Source: Streptomyces europaeiscabiei (GTDB lineage Bacteria > Actinomycetota > Actinomycetes > Streptomycetales > Streptomycetaceae). Taken from it: 64,000 nt of DNA. Position 1 is the stretch's first letter. Each line of letters opens with the position of its first letter. The stretch is from NCBI RefSeq assembly GCF_036346855.1, contig NZ_CP107841.1:186001-250000 (forward strand), written 5' to 3'. This document shows, piece after piece, positions 44,470 through 53,897 of the stretch. A program made the position numbers and the translations under genes. A model generated the notes under the pieces. The model was not told the origin of the DNA. It saw only the letters and a list, made by a program, of their open reading frames with translations, and did not search any database.

Positions 44470-44815
44470 CGTTTTCCCCTCTTGTCCATGTGACGCACTG
44501 GCCCGGTGCCCGCGCGGTCGCGGGGACCCGAGCGTCCCGATCTGAAATGGCGCCCCTGGGCGGGGCAAGAGTACGGAACGTGGCGAGAAGTGGACCCTAC
44601 TTGGCCCCGACTGTTCTTGTTCCGCGATCGGCACGTTGGTCGAGCGGACCACACGTGCCTCATCGGGCGCCCTCTGCGATCACTTCGCGGAGCGCCCTCT
44701 CGTTTCCTCGACGTCACCCTCGTGAACCCGAAGACAGCCGGACCAGCTGGTCGGCAGCCTCACGCGCCGATGACGGCGACGAGGCCGATGAGGCCGACTC
44801 TATGCAATGCGCGGG
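44470..44815. other. Intergenic region
   Basis: About 345 nt upstream of the ferric reductase-like gene and downstream of the broken amidohydrolase gene. It should hold the flavocytochrome promoter. No gene or hairpin stands out. Confidence 0.4.
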
Positions 44816-45189
44816 TCAGTGACCCTTGGCAAAGGAACCACCTGATGCCTGGCCAGGGGCCCAGTCGAGGGCGACCAGATCGGCCGCCGGCCCGTCCGAA
44901 CGGCTCCCGCGTTCCCGTCATGCGCCGCGTTCGTGCCGACCGCGAGAACGTTTCCGTCGCTGCCGACGGACAACGCCTGCGCAGGCACGCTGCCCCGGGC
45001 CGCGGTGAACACCCGCCCGTTCAGCGCCGCTGTGGCCACCCGCACCAGGGTCCGGCCGGTCGCGGCCAGGGCGACCGGGGCGGCTTCGGCCACCGCAGGT
45101 GCGCGCACCCCGGCAGCGGCCAGGAAAGTCCGACGGTGCAGCGGGCCGTCCGTGGGTGCCACGGAGGTGCCGTGGAGAACCTCTGACAT
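44816..45189 (-). pseudogene. Amidohydrolase gene with an internal deletion
   Basis: ATG 45189 (GAGGAG 8 nt upstream) begins MSEVLHGTSVAPTDGPLHRR with a Tat-like twin-Arg leader and then ALNGRVFTAARGSVPAQALS, the N-terminal strand of amidohydrolases. After GTNAA the sequence jumps, out of frame, to ADLVALDWAPGQASGGSFAK and a stop, the usual amidohydrolase C terminus. The metal-binding core is therefore deleted. It is divergent from the LacI-type regulator gene, probably its former controller. Confidence 0.72.
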
Positions 45190-45302
45190 CTGATAACTCC
45201 TCACCCGACGGCAGTCGTCCCGACCGCCGTCGCCGGGTACGCTGAGTGATTAAGGTGTTAACCACAAGCCGTCATGGGGCTGTTGGGGTACATGGGGTAC
45301 AC
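45190..45302. promoter_or_regulatory. Divergent promoter region with GTTAAC-centred operator-like site
   Basis: Between the amidohydrolase remnant and the LacI-type gene lies GTGATTAAGGTGTTAACCAC, centred on the palindromic GTTAAC (about 45256). Such a site could be bound by the adjacent LacI-family regulator. GTACATGGGGTACA lies just before its ATG. Confidence 0.45.
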
Positions 45303-46355
45303 ATGACGAGTTCGCGTGTCTGGCGGCGTCCCACGCTCGGCGCCGTGGCGGCACGGGCGGGGGTGTCCACGGCCACGGTGTCCAACGCGCTCAACGGCAC
45401 CGGACGGCTTTCCGAGGCGACCAGGCAGCGCGTGCTCGCCGCGGCGCGCGAGGTCGGTCACGCCCCGGCCAGCGCGGCCCGGGCACTGGCCCGCGGGAGC
45501 ACCGGAGTACTCGGCCTGACCATGACGACGTACGGTGAACTTCCCGTCTCGTACATGGAGATCCCCTATTACGCACAGCTGGCGCTGGGCGCGATGTCGG
45601 CGGCGCACGAGCGTGGCTACATGCTCATGGTGATGCCGAGTTCCCTGTCACCGTGGATGTGGCTCAACACGCCGATGGACGGCGTCATCCACGTCGGGCC
45701 ACGGGCCGATGACCCGGTGTGTTCCATCCTGCGGGAGCGGGGTATCCCGATGGTCACCGACGGCCGGCCGCCCCAGCCGCACTGGCGCGACGCGTGGGTG
45801 GACCCCGACTACGAAGCGGGCCTGCGCCTCCTGCTCGACCACCTCGCGGAGGCCGGCGCTCGGCGGATCGCACTCTCCCAGCCGCGGCACGACGACGAGT
45901 ACCCGCACCTGATCGGACGCGCCTACGCCTCCTGGTGCGCCGAGCACGATCTGCCCGCCCTCGTCGAGGAGTACGCCTCGCTGCCCGACTACTTCACGGC
46001 TGAACGGGACGCGGTCAGCCGGTTGCTCAACCGCGATCCACGACCGGACGCTGTCATCGGCATCTACTCCGACTCCGGTCACAACATCCTCGCCGCCGCC
46101 CGGCACCATGGGCTTCGAGTGCCGCGGGATCTGCTGGTGGCGTGCATCAGTGAGGATCCGGATTACGCGACGACGACCCCGCCCGTCACCACGCTGGGCC
46201 TCCGCCCGGACCGGTTGAGCGACGAAGCGGTCGACCTGCTGATCGCTCTCATCAACGCCCGCAGCTGTGTGGACCGGCATCGGCTCGTGCAGCCGGTCCT
46301 GACCCCTCGCCGGTCCACGCGACGCCCGGTGCGGCGAGAGAACGGCACAACCTGA
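45303..46355 (+). CDS. LacI-family transcriptional regulator
   Basis: The 350-residue protein starts MTSSRVWRRPTLGAVAARAG followed by VSTATVSNALNGTGRLSEAT, the LacI helix-turn-helix, and hinge RALARGSTGVLGL. The effector domain reads GVIHVGPRADDPVCSILRER and DAVIGIYSDSGHNILAAARH. In-frame codons back to 45246 (such as VHM) precede the usual start, so I used ATG 45303. The ligand is probably a substrate or product of the divergent, now damaged, amidohydrolase. Confidence 0.84.
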   Translation: MTSSRVWRRPTLGAVAARAGVSTATVSNALNGTGRLSEATRQRVLAAAREVGHAPASAARALARGSTGVLGLTMTTYGELPVSYMEIPYYAQLALGAMSAAHERGYMLMVMPSSLSPWMWLNTPMDGVIHVGPRADDPVCSILRERGIPMVTDGRPPQPHWRDAWVDPDYEAGLRLLLDHLAEAGARRIALSQPRHDDEYPHLIGRAYASWCAEHDLPALVEEYASLPDYFTAERDAVSRLLNRDPRPDAVIGIYSDSGHNILAAARHHGLRVPRDLLVACISEDPDYATTTPPVTTLGLRPDRLSDEAVDLLIALINARSCVDRHRLVQPVLTPRRSTRRPVRRENGTT

Positions 46356-46558
46356 CCGCAGGCCCGGACCGCATCGCCGGTGCATGGCCTCGCCATGGCG
46401 TTTCGTTTGGATCCAGCCGCCCTTGCTCCTGGTGTGCCAGGGGACGCACGGTCACCCCTCACGAACGGCAGCGGCGACGCCATGCACCGTCGGCGCAGCT
46501 CAGAATGGCCCTCGTGCGCGGGATGGTCGTCGCGCCGCGGTGCTCGAAGCTGCCGGGG
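46356..46558. other. Intergenic region, nothing recognised
   Basis: The gap downstream of the LacI-type gene has GC-rich open frames but no recognisable motif, hairpin or ribosome site. Confidence 0.4.
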
Positions 46559-47092
46559 CTACTGGCCCTCGCCCAGCGCTCCCACGCGCCGCGGAAGCGC
46601 CGTCGGCCCGCGCGCCCCCTCGCGCGTTGCCCCTGCAGAGTTCTCGTAGGTGCGGCGTGCGAGAACTGGGAAACGGAACCCGAGGAGGTGACTTGCGGAC
46701 GAGGGGTGCGGTACGTACCCGGGTGCGGCAAAACGGCCCTCAGAGGCTTCGATGTCGTGGCATCGGCCTTGGCCCAGCGTCCACTTCGTCTTCTTCAGCT
46801 GCTCGACGGCTGTGTTCGCCAGGTTGCGAGCGACCAGATCCAGTGGGTGGGGCGTCGACGGCTCCGGCTGCCCGCTCGGAGCGCTGCGTCGGCGGACGCG
46901 GAGCGCTCCGAGCGGGCCGGTCAAAGCGGGCAGTGGGTCCATCCAGCACATGACCAGCAAGGTGTTGTTCTTGTCGGCGTCACGCACGGGACCGCACAGG
47001 AACGGGCTGAAGGGGGTGTCGGCACGCAGCCAGTGGATGAGGAACGACACGATCCGTTTGCCCTGCTCGGCCTTGTTGCCGGAGCCCGTCAT
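46559..47092 (-). CDS. Doubtful hypothetical protein
   Basis: From ATG 47092 the minus frame reads MTGSGNKAEQGKRIVSFLIH, WLRADTPFSPFLCGPVRDAD and CWMDPLPALTGPLGAL, with good third-position G/C. A later patch, NLANTAVEQLKKTKWTLGQG, also looks coding. The C-terminal third is Arg/Ser-rich and doubtful. No family was recognised. It could be a real gene, part of a decayed one, or chance. Confidence 0.3.
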   Translation of the reverse strand: MTGSGNKAEQGKRIVSFLIHWLRADTPFSPFLCGPVRDADKNNTLLVMCWMDPLPALTGPLGALRVRRRSAPSGQPEPSTPHPLDLVARNLANTAVEQLKKTKWTLGQGRCHDIEASEGRFAAPGYVPHPSSASHLLGFRFPVLARRTYENSAGATREGARGPTALPRRVGALGEGQ

Positions 47093-47192
47093 CCCGCCGC
47101 GGGGTGCTGTCTCCGGCATTGCGCCGAGGAACACGGCGCTCAACCCTGCCGCAGCAGGCCAGGCAGCCGACGGGCCTCGGGGACAAGCCGGG

Positions 47193-47756
47193 CTACAGGG
47201 GCGTCGACGAAGACGGTACGAAGGGTGCACCGTGTCCCGGCACAATCAGGGCCGGGCCGAGAGCAAGGACCTTCTCCCTGGCCGCCCGCAGGCGATCACG
47301 GTCGGGCGCGAAGGGGTCGTCGGCCGGCCCTTCGGCGGTCCACCACAGATGGGTCATGACCACCAGGCCCTCGTCCACCGTGACCAGGGTGCTGACGTCC
47401 TCGGCGGTGTGACCGGGGGTCGTCATCAGCGTGATCGACGGGGAGAGTTGGTATCCGTCGGCGTCCCGGTCTTCCCAGACGTCGTCGTGGTAGATGGCCA
47501 TGTGGTCGTGGAAGCGGGCTTCGGGAAACAGGGCGGCGTTCAGCGTGTGGTCCGGGTGGTGGTGGCTGAAGATCACGTCGGTGACGTCCTCGGGGGCGAG
47601 TCCGTGGGGTGTCAGCGGGTCCAGGATGAGCCGGCGGTCCGCGACCATGCCGGGATCGACGATCGCGACGGTCGCGCCGTCGACGAGCAGGGTGACGGTG
47701 CCGGCCACCCGCGTGTCGGCGTAGCCGGTGGTCAGGACGTGGAACGAGGCGGTCAT
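47193..47756 (-). CDS. Metallo-beta-lactamase-fold hydrolase
   Basis: The 187-residue protein has the metal motif HHHPDH (residues 65-70) within VIFSHHHPDHTLNAALFPEA, TTPGHTAEDVSTLV and the final His in VPGHGAPF. These mark an MBL-fold hydrolase of the N-acyl homoserine lactonase/glyoxalase-II-like type. It is encoded immediately downstream of, and in the same direction as, the TetR regulator, with a 55-nt gap. Substrate unknown. Confidence 0.84.
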   Translation of the reverse strand: MTASFHVLTTGYADTRVAGTVTLLVDGATVAIVDPGMVADRRLILDPLTPHGLAPEDVTDVIFSHHHPDHTLNAALFPEARFHDHMAIYHDDVWEDRDADGYQLSPSITLMTTPGHTAEDVSTLVTVDEGLVVMTHLWWTAEGPADDPFAPDRDRLRAAREKVLALGPALIVPGHGAPFVPSSSTPL

Positions 47757-47811
47757 GAAGAAACCCTTCCGGTGAGGCGTTGAGTGGTGGGTGTGGGGCC
47801 GTGCGAGCAGT

Positions 47812-48444
47812 TCACCGGGGTAGGAGTGCCCGGAAGCCGGTGATCAGGGCGCGGAGACCGACGTCGAAGGCGAGTTCGGCGCGGCGATGGTCGGCGGGGG
47901 TGTCCTCCAGTACGGCGGTCAGGTGCGGGGCGGTTTCGCGGGTCACGTCGGAGACCATCACCGGCGGGGCCACGAGGTCCAGGGCGGAGCCGAGGACGAA
48001 GCTCTCCATCGCGGTGATCAGGGGCATGACCTGGTTCGCGCTGAAACCGGCGGTCAGCAGGAGTTCGGCGACCTTCTCGTACATCGCGTGCATGAAGGGT
48101 TCGGCGAGCGGGGCGGTGGCGAGCAGAGGTACCGCCCCGGGGTGCGTGGCGAAGGCCATGCGGTAGGAGCGGGCCCATTCCTCCAGGGCCTGCTCCCAGG
48201 GGTGTGACGAGTCCCAGGCGCCGGGGCTGGTCTCCAGGACGAGTTCCTCCCTCATGAGCGAGATGATCTCGTCCCGGCCGGACACATGGTGGTAGAGCGC
48301 GGAGGGGGCGACGCCCAGCTTCCTGGCCAGGGCGGGAATGGTGAGGACGCCCTGGTCGTCGGCGAGTCTGAGCGCTGCGGCACCGATGCGTCGGCGGTCC
48401 AGCAGAGGGGTGCGCGGCCTTGGCACGAGGGCTCCTCTTCGCAT
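47812..48444 (-). CDS. TetR-family transcriptional regulator
   Basis: The 210-residue protein (ATG 48444) begins MRRGALVPRPRTPLLDRRRI and has the N-terminal HTH ALRLADDQGVLTIPALARKL then GVAPSALYHHVSGRDEIISL. The C-terminal domain is of the TetR_C type (SFVLGSALDLVAPPVMV). It likely controls the downstream hydrolase gene and perhaps the decayed amidohydrolase on the other side. Another in-frame ATG at 48468 would add 8 residues. Confidence 0.84.
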   Translation of the reverse strand: MRRGALVPRPRTPLLDRRRIGAAALRLADDQGVLTIPALARKLGVAPSALYHHVSGRDEIISLMREELVLETSPGAWDSSHPWEQALEEWARSYRMAFATHPGAVPLLATAPLAEPFMHAMYEKVAELLLTAGFSANQVMPLITAMESFVLGSALDLVAPPVMVSDVTRETAPHLTAVLEDTPADHRRAELAFDVGLRALITGFRALLPR

Positions 48445-48608
48445 GTCTCCCTGTTCGGCAGGCGGCACACGGCCGCCTGCACGACGTCACCGGAACTTTA
48501 CCGAACGACTTTCAGTAAAACTCTTCCAGGCCGTTCGAGTGACCCCTGCATTACCGAAACCGAATCGGTTTCGGTGCTGTGGCCGTACAACGGGAGGGCG
48601 TCATTGCC
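48445..48608. promoter_or_regulatory. Divergent promoter region of tetR-like gene
   Basis: The stretch contains ACCGAAACCGAATCGGTTTCGGT (about 48554-48576), an imperfect palindrome centred on CGAATCG that could be a TetR-type operator. AACTTTACCGAACGACTTTC nearby is also A/T-richer than the surroundings. Confidence 0.55.
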
Positions 48609-49751
48609 ATGCGCGCCGACATCGTGTTCACCGGAGGAACCGTCAGCACAGGGCCGCCGAACGCCCCTTGATCGACGCACTCGCCGTCACGGGAGCAGGA
48701 TCAGTGCGCTCGGACCGGAGGCGCTCGCCGCCCGGGGCAGGCGCACCACCGTGGTCGATCTGCCAGGAGGCGCGCTGCTGCCCGCGCTCGGCGACGGACA
48801 CGTGCACCCCGGTGATGGGCCGTCTCGGCCTGCTCGGAGCGCCCGTGCACGATTGCACCTCCGTGGACGGGTCGTCGAGGCCGTACGGCGTTGGGCCGAC
48901 GGGCGCCCGGAGGCAGAGTGGATCATCGGTGACGGCTTCGACGCCTGGCTCCCCCGACGGCGGGAAGATCGTGCGCCGGGAAGGCTCCACCCAGGACGCT
49001 TCTGATGGCTCTTGGCCGGAGATCATCCGGCCGGTTGACGCCGCGCGAGGTGACTCGTGAGGCGCCGGCCGCCTCACCGGACTCGTCCGTACCGCTCACG
49101 AACGGCTTCAAGAGCCGTCAGAAACGGCCTAACCGCTGGGAACCTTCGGGAGTTCGGCGCCGTGCGGCCCGTCCTCAGCCTCGTACCCCGGCCATCCCAC
49201 GACGCACAGGCGGGGTGCTGCGCGAGACCGCCGCCCGATTCGCCGCCTCCGGCGCGACCTGGGTGCAGGACGCCTGGGTGGAGCCGCACCACGCTGATGT
49301 CTGGATCACAGCGGCGACCAGCGGCCCCGGGCTTCCCGTCCGTGCGGACCTCGGCTTCTTCCTGAGGCCGGAGCACTGACTCGAACGGATCGCCCTGCTC
49401 TCTGCCGAGCGTGGTCGTGTGGAGGGTGCCGCCCCCGGGCTGCTCACCGCCCACACCGTGCAGTTCTTCGCCGACGGGGTCATCGAATCCGGTACAACCG
49501 CCCTCCTCAAGCCGTACAGCGACTGCCCGCACTCCCACGGAATCGCCAACTGGACACCGGCCGAACTGGCGAACGCCGTCACCTCGGTCGAGATCCTCGG
49601 CTTCCAGCCGCACATCCACGCACTCGGCGACGGAGGCGTCCGCGCCACCCTCGACGCCATCGATGCCGCCCTGCGCCCCAACGGCACCCGCGACCGCTGG
49701 CCGGTCATCGCCCATGCCCTTCACAGGTTTCGAGGCCACCGTCCTCTACCG
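48609..49751 (+). pseudogene. Amidohydrolase (YtcJ-like), heavily frameshifted
   Basis: From ATG 48609 the start reads MRADIVFTGGTVSTGP, then a stop. Later pieces in changing frames read TVVDLPGGALLPALGDGHVH (metal-binding HxH region), PEAEWIIGDGFDAW, ATWVQDAWVEPHHADVW, EGAAPGLLTAHTVQFFADGV and LGFQPHIHALGDGGVRATLD. The set of motifs matches the long YtcJ-type amidohydrolases. At least five frameshifts are needed, and the 3' end is cut by the IS1634-like element at 49752. Confidence 0.75.
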
Positions 49752-49796
49752 CTAGGCCCGTACTTCGCGGGTCGTTGATTCGTATGGTGTGACCGG

Positions 49797-51512
49797 TCCG
49801 GGGTGTCCTGGGCCGGGGGTGTGGCGTTGGGTGGGGTGTGTCGATGACTTCCCGGTCCCGCGGCCACGGTCTCAGCGTCAGCGCCTTGAAGTGGCGGTGA
49901 CGTCCGTGGTGGAGAAGCGTCTGGGCGCTCTGCCTGTCGCTGCCGAGTTTCTGCGCCGGCTGGATGTCGCCGGGATCGTCGACGAGGTGTGTCCTGGTGG
50001 CGCGAGTGCGCTGGTGACGCACGGGCAGGTGATCGAGGCGCTGGTGGCCAACCGGCTGACGTCGCCTGCGCCGCTGGTGCGGGTGGAGGACTGGGCCAGG
50101 TGCTGGGCGGTGGAAGAGGTCTTCGGGATCGAGGCCGGTCTGCTCAACGATGACCGTCTGGCCCGGGCACTGGATGCGATCGCTCCGCATCTGGAGCACA
50201 TCGCGGGCACGGTCGGGGCACGTGCGATCGGTGAGTTCGGGATCGATGTGGCGCGGATGCACTGGGACATGACCAGCATGTCCGTGCACGGGGCCTTCCC
50301 GGCTGAGGGCCAGGACGAGGACTTCCCCGTCGTCGGCTACGGGCATCCCAAAGACCGGCGCTTCGATCTGAAGCAGGTCCAGGCAGGGCTCGCGGTGTCG
50401 GCCGACGGCGGCATCCCGCTCCATGCCCGGGTCTTCGGGGGCGGGGCGGCCGAGGTCAGCCAGGTCGTCGCCGCGATGAAGGACCTGCGGTCCATAGCCG
50501 GCGAGCGCGACTTCCTGATGGTCGCCGACTCCAAGCTGGTCTCCTACTCCAACATGGGCGCCCTGCTGACGGCCAGGGTCCGGTTCATCGCCCCGGCCCC
50601 GGCCGCGCAGGTCAAGGACGAGGTCTACGCCTCTCTCGATGCCGCGCAGGCCACTGTCGTGGACTGGACGCCGGGCCGGGACGCGGACAAGCCGCCCGAG
50701 CGGCGGGAGACCTACCGCGTGCTGGAGGACACCCACACCCTGACCGGGCCCCGCAAGAACGGTCCTCCGCTCACCGTGCGGCGGATCCTGGTCCACTCCA
50801 CCGCGAACGCCGCCGGCCGGCAGGCCGCCCGCAGCAAACGCCTGGCCAGGGCCACAGAGGACCTGAACAAACTCACCACCGCGGCGGTGGACGCCACTAC
50901 AAGACCCGGGAGAAGATTGTTGCCCGGATCGGTGTCATCGCCGCCAAGCGCCGTGTCACCTCGTGTCTGCGCTGGGCCGTCACCGACAACGAAGACGGCA
51001 CCCCGGTCCTGGCCTGGCACATCGACCAGGACGTGTTGAACGCCGAAGCCGCCGTCGACGGCTGGTACGCACTGCTGACGTCCGTCCCCGCCGACCAGGC
51101 GGACGCCGGGCAGGTCCTGATCCACTACAAGGGCCAGGGCACGGTCGAGCGCAGATACCATGACTTCAAGGGGCCCCTCGCGGTCGCGCCGGTCTTCGTG
51201 CAGCACAACCGGTGCGTCGCCGCCCTGATCCAGGTCATCTGCCTGGCCCTGCTCGTCTTCTGCCTCATCGAACAGCAGGTCAGACGGGCACTCGGCCCCG
51301 AGCAGACCATGAGCGGCCCCTACCCCGACAACCGTCGCGTCCGCCCCACCGGTCGCATGATCTTCTACCACCTCGGCGAACTCACCCTGCGGATCGGCAA
51401 CGTCACCGACCCGCCAACCGTCCAGATCACCCGCGGCGTCCAACTCCACCTCCTCGACCTACTCGACACCGACATCGGACAGACCCGCTGGCCACAGACC
51501 TGTGACTACTGA
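49797..51512 (+). pseudogene. IS1634-family transposase, one frameshift
   Basis: The first frame runs to 50.89 kb with VVEKRLGALPVAAEFLRRLD, MHWDMTSMSVHGAFP, then HPKDRRFDLKQVQAGLAVS, MVADSKLVSYSNMGALL. It then shifts by one base near 50885-50895 to GGRHYKTREKIVARIGVIAA and ends with HYKGQGTVERRYHDFKGPLA and QTRWPQTCDY. The two halves together are a typical IS1634-type (IS4-like, DUF4277 start) transposase of about 570 residues. The active-site Asp pair and the C-terminal YHDFKGP-type region are retained. The shift looks like a mutation rather than a programmed site. Confidence 0.8.
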
Positions 51513-51764
51513 TGATCTCGACGTCATGTCGCCGGACGGTTGAGGGGACCTCCGAGTCAGACAGGTCTTCGTTGGGTGACATCACGACCGGAATCTCAGT
51601 AAGCGTCTTAGCTGGCCAGTCCGGCCACTGCAGAGGGCCACGCAGCCTGACGCGAACCTCAGCGTCTCCGGGCCCAATCCGCCTGTGTGATGGGATGTCC
51701 CACCAACGCTCGCAGAGGGCGGGGATACGTCGCAGCAACGAACGAGGGAAGGGGAGAGGGGGCC
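51513..51764. other. Region between transposase and passenger gene
   Basis: About 250 nt. It is presumably the promoter of the passenger gene, which has GGGGAGAGGGGG just before its ATG. No element end is seen here, which supports the far right end being the true one. Confidence 0.45.
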
Positions 51765-52514
51765 ATGACGAGCGGGCACCAGACTCACGGGGCAGCCTCC
51801 GGCCCGCGGCCGTTGCAGACGCGCGCCCTGACCCGTGAGGCCGGGCGGGCACGGCAGCTCCTGGCCGCCGGGGAGTGGCGCCCTGCCGCGGCGGACTCCG
51901 AAGCAGCAGCGCGCGTCCTGGCCCGCCTCACGGCCCCGCTCCCGGCCCGGCGGGCAGCAGCCACACGGACGCTGGCCACGGACCGGGACCGGCGCCTCCA
52001 ACGTATCCTGCGGACCACCCTCCACCACCTCGACGCAGGCGCCGTCAGCCCGCCCGCAGCCGCCCTCCTGGCCGCCGTCGCCCGCGCCTTCCTGCCGTGG
52101 CACACCACCCCGAACCCACCGCGCGCAGCGGCGGCCCCGAGATACGGGACCCCGGTGGGCACGGCTGACGGCCCGGCCGTGCCACCGACAGAGGCGGGCG
52201 AGGCCCTGCTCCCCGATCTGATCGCACTGTTCGCCGTGCTGGCCTCGGCGAGCCCACCCGGGACCGTCCCGCTCACGCCCCCGGTCGAGCCCTGGCGGGT
52301 CCGGTACGCGGGCCGCTTCCGTCGTTACGGCAGACCCGCTTTCGGGGTGTGGACGGCCGAGACCATCGGCTGTCCGGCATGCGGGGGTAAGGCCGGCCCG
52401 TGGACGGTGACCTGCGACTGGCGCCTGATCTCGCTGGGCTGCCCGTGCGGGGCGGTGACCCACAAGCACGGCCTTGCCTTCTCCGAAGTCTGGCTCCTCT
52501 TGCCGGACCTGTGA
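51765..52514 (+). CDS. Zinc-ribbon protein of unknown function
   Basis: The 249-residue protein starts MTSGHQTHGAASGPRPLQTR. The N-terminal 200 residues are Ala/Arg/Pro-rich and helical. The C-terminal 65 residues contain a four-Cys ribbon (CPACGG, VTCDW, LGCPCGAV, near residues 205-235) and WRVRYAGRFRRYGRPAFGVW. It may bind DNA or RNA, or another protein. It lies between the transposase and the right end of the insertion element, so it may be a passenger gene of that element. No family recognised. Confidence 0.62.
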   Translation: MTSGHQTHGAASGPRPLQTRALTREAGRARQLLAAGEWRPAAADSEAAARVLARLTAPLPARRAAATRTLATDRDRRLQRILRTTLHHLDAGAVSPPAAALLAAVARAFLPWHTTPNPPRAAAAPRYGTPVGTADGPAVPPTEAGEALLPDLIALFAVLASASPPGTVPLTPPVEPWRVRYAGRFRRYGRPAFGVWTAETIGCPACGGKAGPWTVTCDWRLISLGCPCGAVTHKHGLAFSEVWLLLPDL

Positions 52515-52631
52515 CCGGGTGTCGTGACCGACCGCCCGCACAGTGGTGCCCAGTTGGCCAAATCAACGCTCACTGGGCAACTGAAGCGCTCAGCAAGACC
52601 TGAAACAGCGACCCGCGAAGTCCGGGGCTAG

Positions 52632-53327
52632 GAGGCCTGCGATCCCGACCGCAAGGTGCCCCGCGCCACCTGTCCGGCCGTCGGCTGCCTCGGGCCGTCA
52701 GTGAAGCTCTCCGCGACGGTGCGGTCGTCGGCCAGGAGACGGTCTTGGAGGGCGGGGAGCACGGCGGCCAGCCGCGGGCCCGGGTGCCGCTGCCGTTGGG
52801 GCACACCAGGGTGTGACGCGTGACGATGACACGCACGCCGTTCGGCACCGAGCACGAGGGTGGTTCACGAGTGCCGGCCCGGTCGGCCATACCCCCGAAG
52901 GGGCGCACGACCTGAGTTCGTCGCGGCAGCCGGGCGAGCCAGCCTCTCGAGGTGGCTCGCCCGGCCAGCGAGCGGTTCACCGGATGGGCAGTGTCAGGTG
53001 GCGTCCGCGCCGGTGGCCCGGCGTGTCGACGCGATCTCGTTCCAGGGCTCGCCGCACTTCAGGCGGGCACGGAGCGGCCGACACCCCCGGCCGTGCTGCC
53101 TTCGACGTTCGCGGCAGCGCCGACGGAGGTGTGCTTCCTCGAGACTGCAGGTGCCGGTGGGCCACTTGGTGGGGACCGGAGTCTGCATGGAGGCGTTGTG
53201 CGCCGTCCCGGGCCGCTCGTGCGGCGGTCCGGGACGGGGACGGGCTGCGGGTGACGCTGCCGCGTACGCCAGGCCCCATGGTCGGGCCCACCTGTCGGAC
53301 GTGGCGGTGCCGGTCAGCCTTGGTGGT
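52632..53327. other. Region with unassigned remnants
   Basis: About 700 nt between the element's right end and the AMIN-like gene. Minus-strand frames from about 52860 down to 52628 look partly coding (GLAAVLPALQDRLLADDRTV is reconstructed across a shift) and end at a TAG lying in the element-end CTAG. This looks like a gene 3' end next to the insertion. No family was recognised. Confidence 0.4.
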
Positions 53328-53897
53328 TCACCAGGTGTGGGCCACGTCCACCACGAGATGCCCGTCCAACTGCAGCACCCGGAAGGGCAGCCGGGCGCGG
53401 ATCCCGAGCCCGAACTGCGATTGCCCCTCGAAAGAGCTGGCGAATTTCGCGTCCCGGAAGGTGCGGTACCCGGTGAGGTTCACACCCGGCAGAGGCTGTC
53501 CCGCCTGGCCGGGGTACGTGGGGTTGCCCGAGTCGTAGGCGGGCGCCCTGACGACTACCTCCAGGATGGCGCCGCCGCGGATCGGGATGGGGTCGCCGGT
53601 CGGGTCCTGGATCAACTGGTCGACGTAGCTCACGGTGTACCCGAGCTGGTCGGCGGACGCGCCCGGAACGTCGACGACGAATCGGTCATAGCAGTCGTGG
53701 CGACCGGTCCTGGCATTCGTGATGTACTCGCCCGACGTGCTGGACAAGTCCACCTTGCTGAGGCTGCCCCAGCCGGTCGGGCATGCGGCCGCCGCCCGCG
53801 GGCCGACGGCCGCCGTGGCCACGGTCGGCACCGCGACGGCGCCCAGTGTGGCAGTCACCAGGACCGCGGTCACCCAGGCTGTTCTGCTTCGTGTCAT
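53328..53897 (-). CDS. AMIN-like domain secreted protein
   Basis: The 189-residue protein starts MTRSRTAWVTAVLVTATLGA (ATG 53897, GGGGGAAC upstream), giving a signal peptide with cleavage near VATAA. The mature part reads GRHDCYDRFVVDVPGASADQ, IPIRGGAILEVVVRAPAYDS and FGLGIRARLPFRVLQLDGHL, the pattern of the AMIN-like domain found in many secreted Streptomyces proteins. It may bind cell-wall polymers. The upstream extension to 54107 is Arg-rich and unlikely. Confidence 0.83.
   Translation of the reverse strand: MTRSRTAWVTAVLVTATLGAVAVPTVATAAVGPRAAAACPTGWGSLSKVDLSSTSGEYITNARTGRHDCYDRFVVDVPGASADQLGYTVSYVDQLIQDPTGDPIPIRGGAILEVVVRAPAYDSGNPTYPGQAGQPLPGVNLTGYRTFRDAKFASSFEGQSQFGLGIRARLPFRVLQLDGHLVVDVAHTW

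Larger units (their letters stand above)
49752..52631 (+). mobile_element. IS1634-like element with matching ends and a passenger gene
   Basis: The left end CTAGGCCCGTACTTCGCGGG and the right end (reverse complement CTAGCCCCGGACTTCGCGGG) match at about 23 of 26 positions including CTAG, which may be a 4-bp target duplication. Between them lie the transposase gene (frameshifted) and, 250 nt further on, an intact 249-residue zinc-ribbon protein gene, plus about 100 nt before the right end. The element interrupts a decayed amidohydrolase gene. Because the transposase is broken, the element may no longer move by itself. A third, solo end occurs at 38.17-38.20 kb. Confidence 0.65.

Noticed and set aside
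50880..50900. Programmed frameshift in the IS1634-like transposase
   Set aside because: No slippery heptamer or downstream structure could be read, and the family normally uses one frame.
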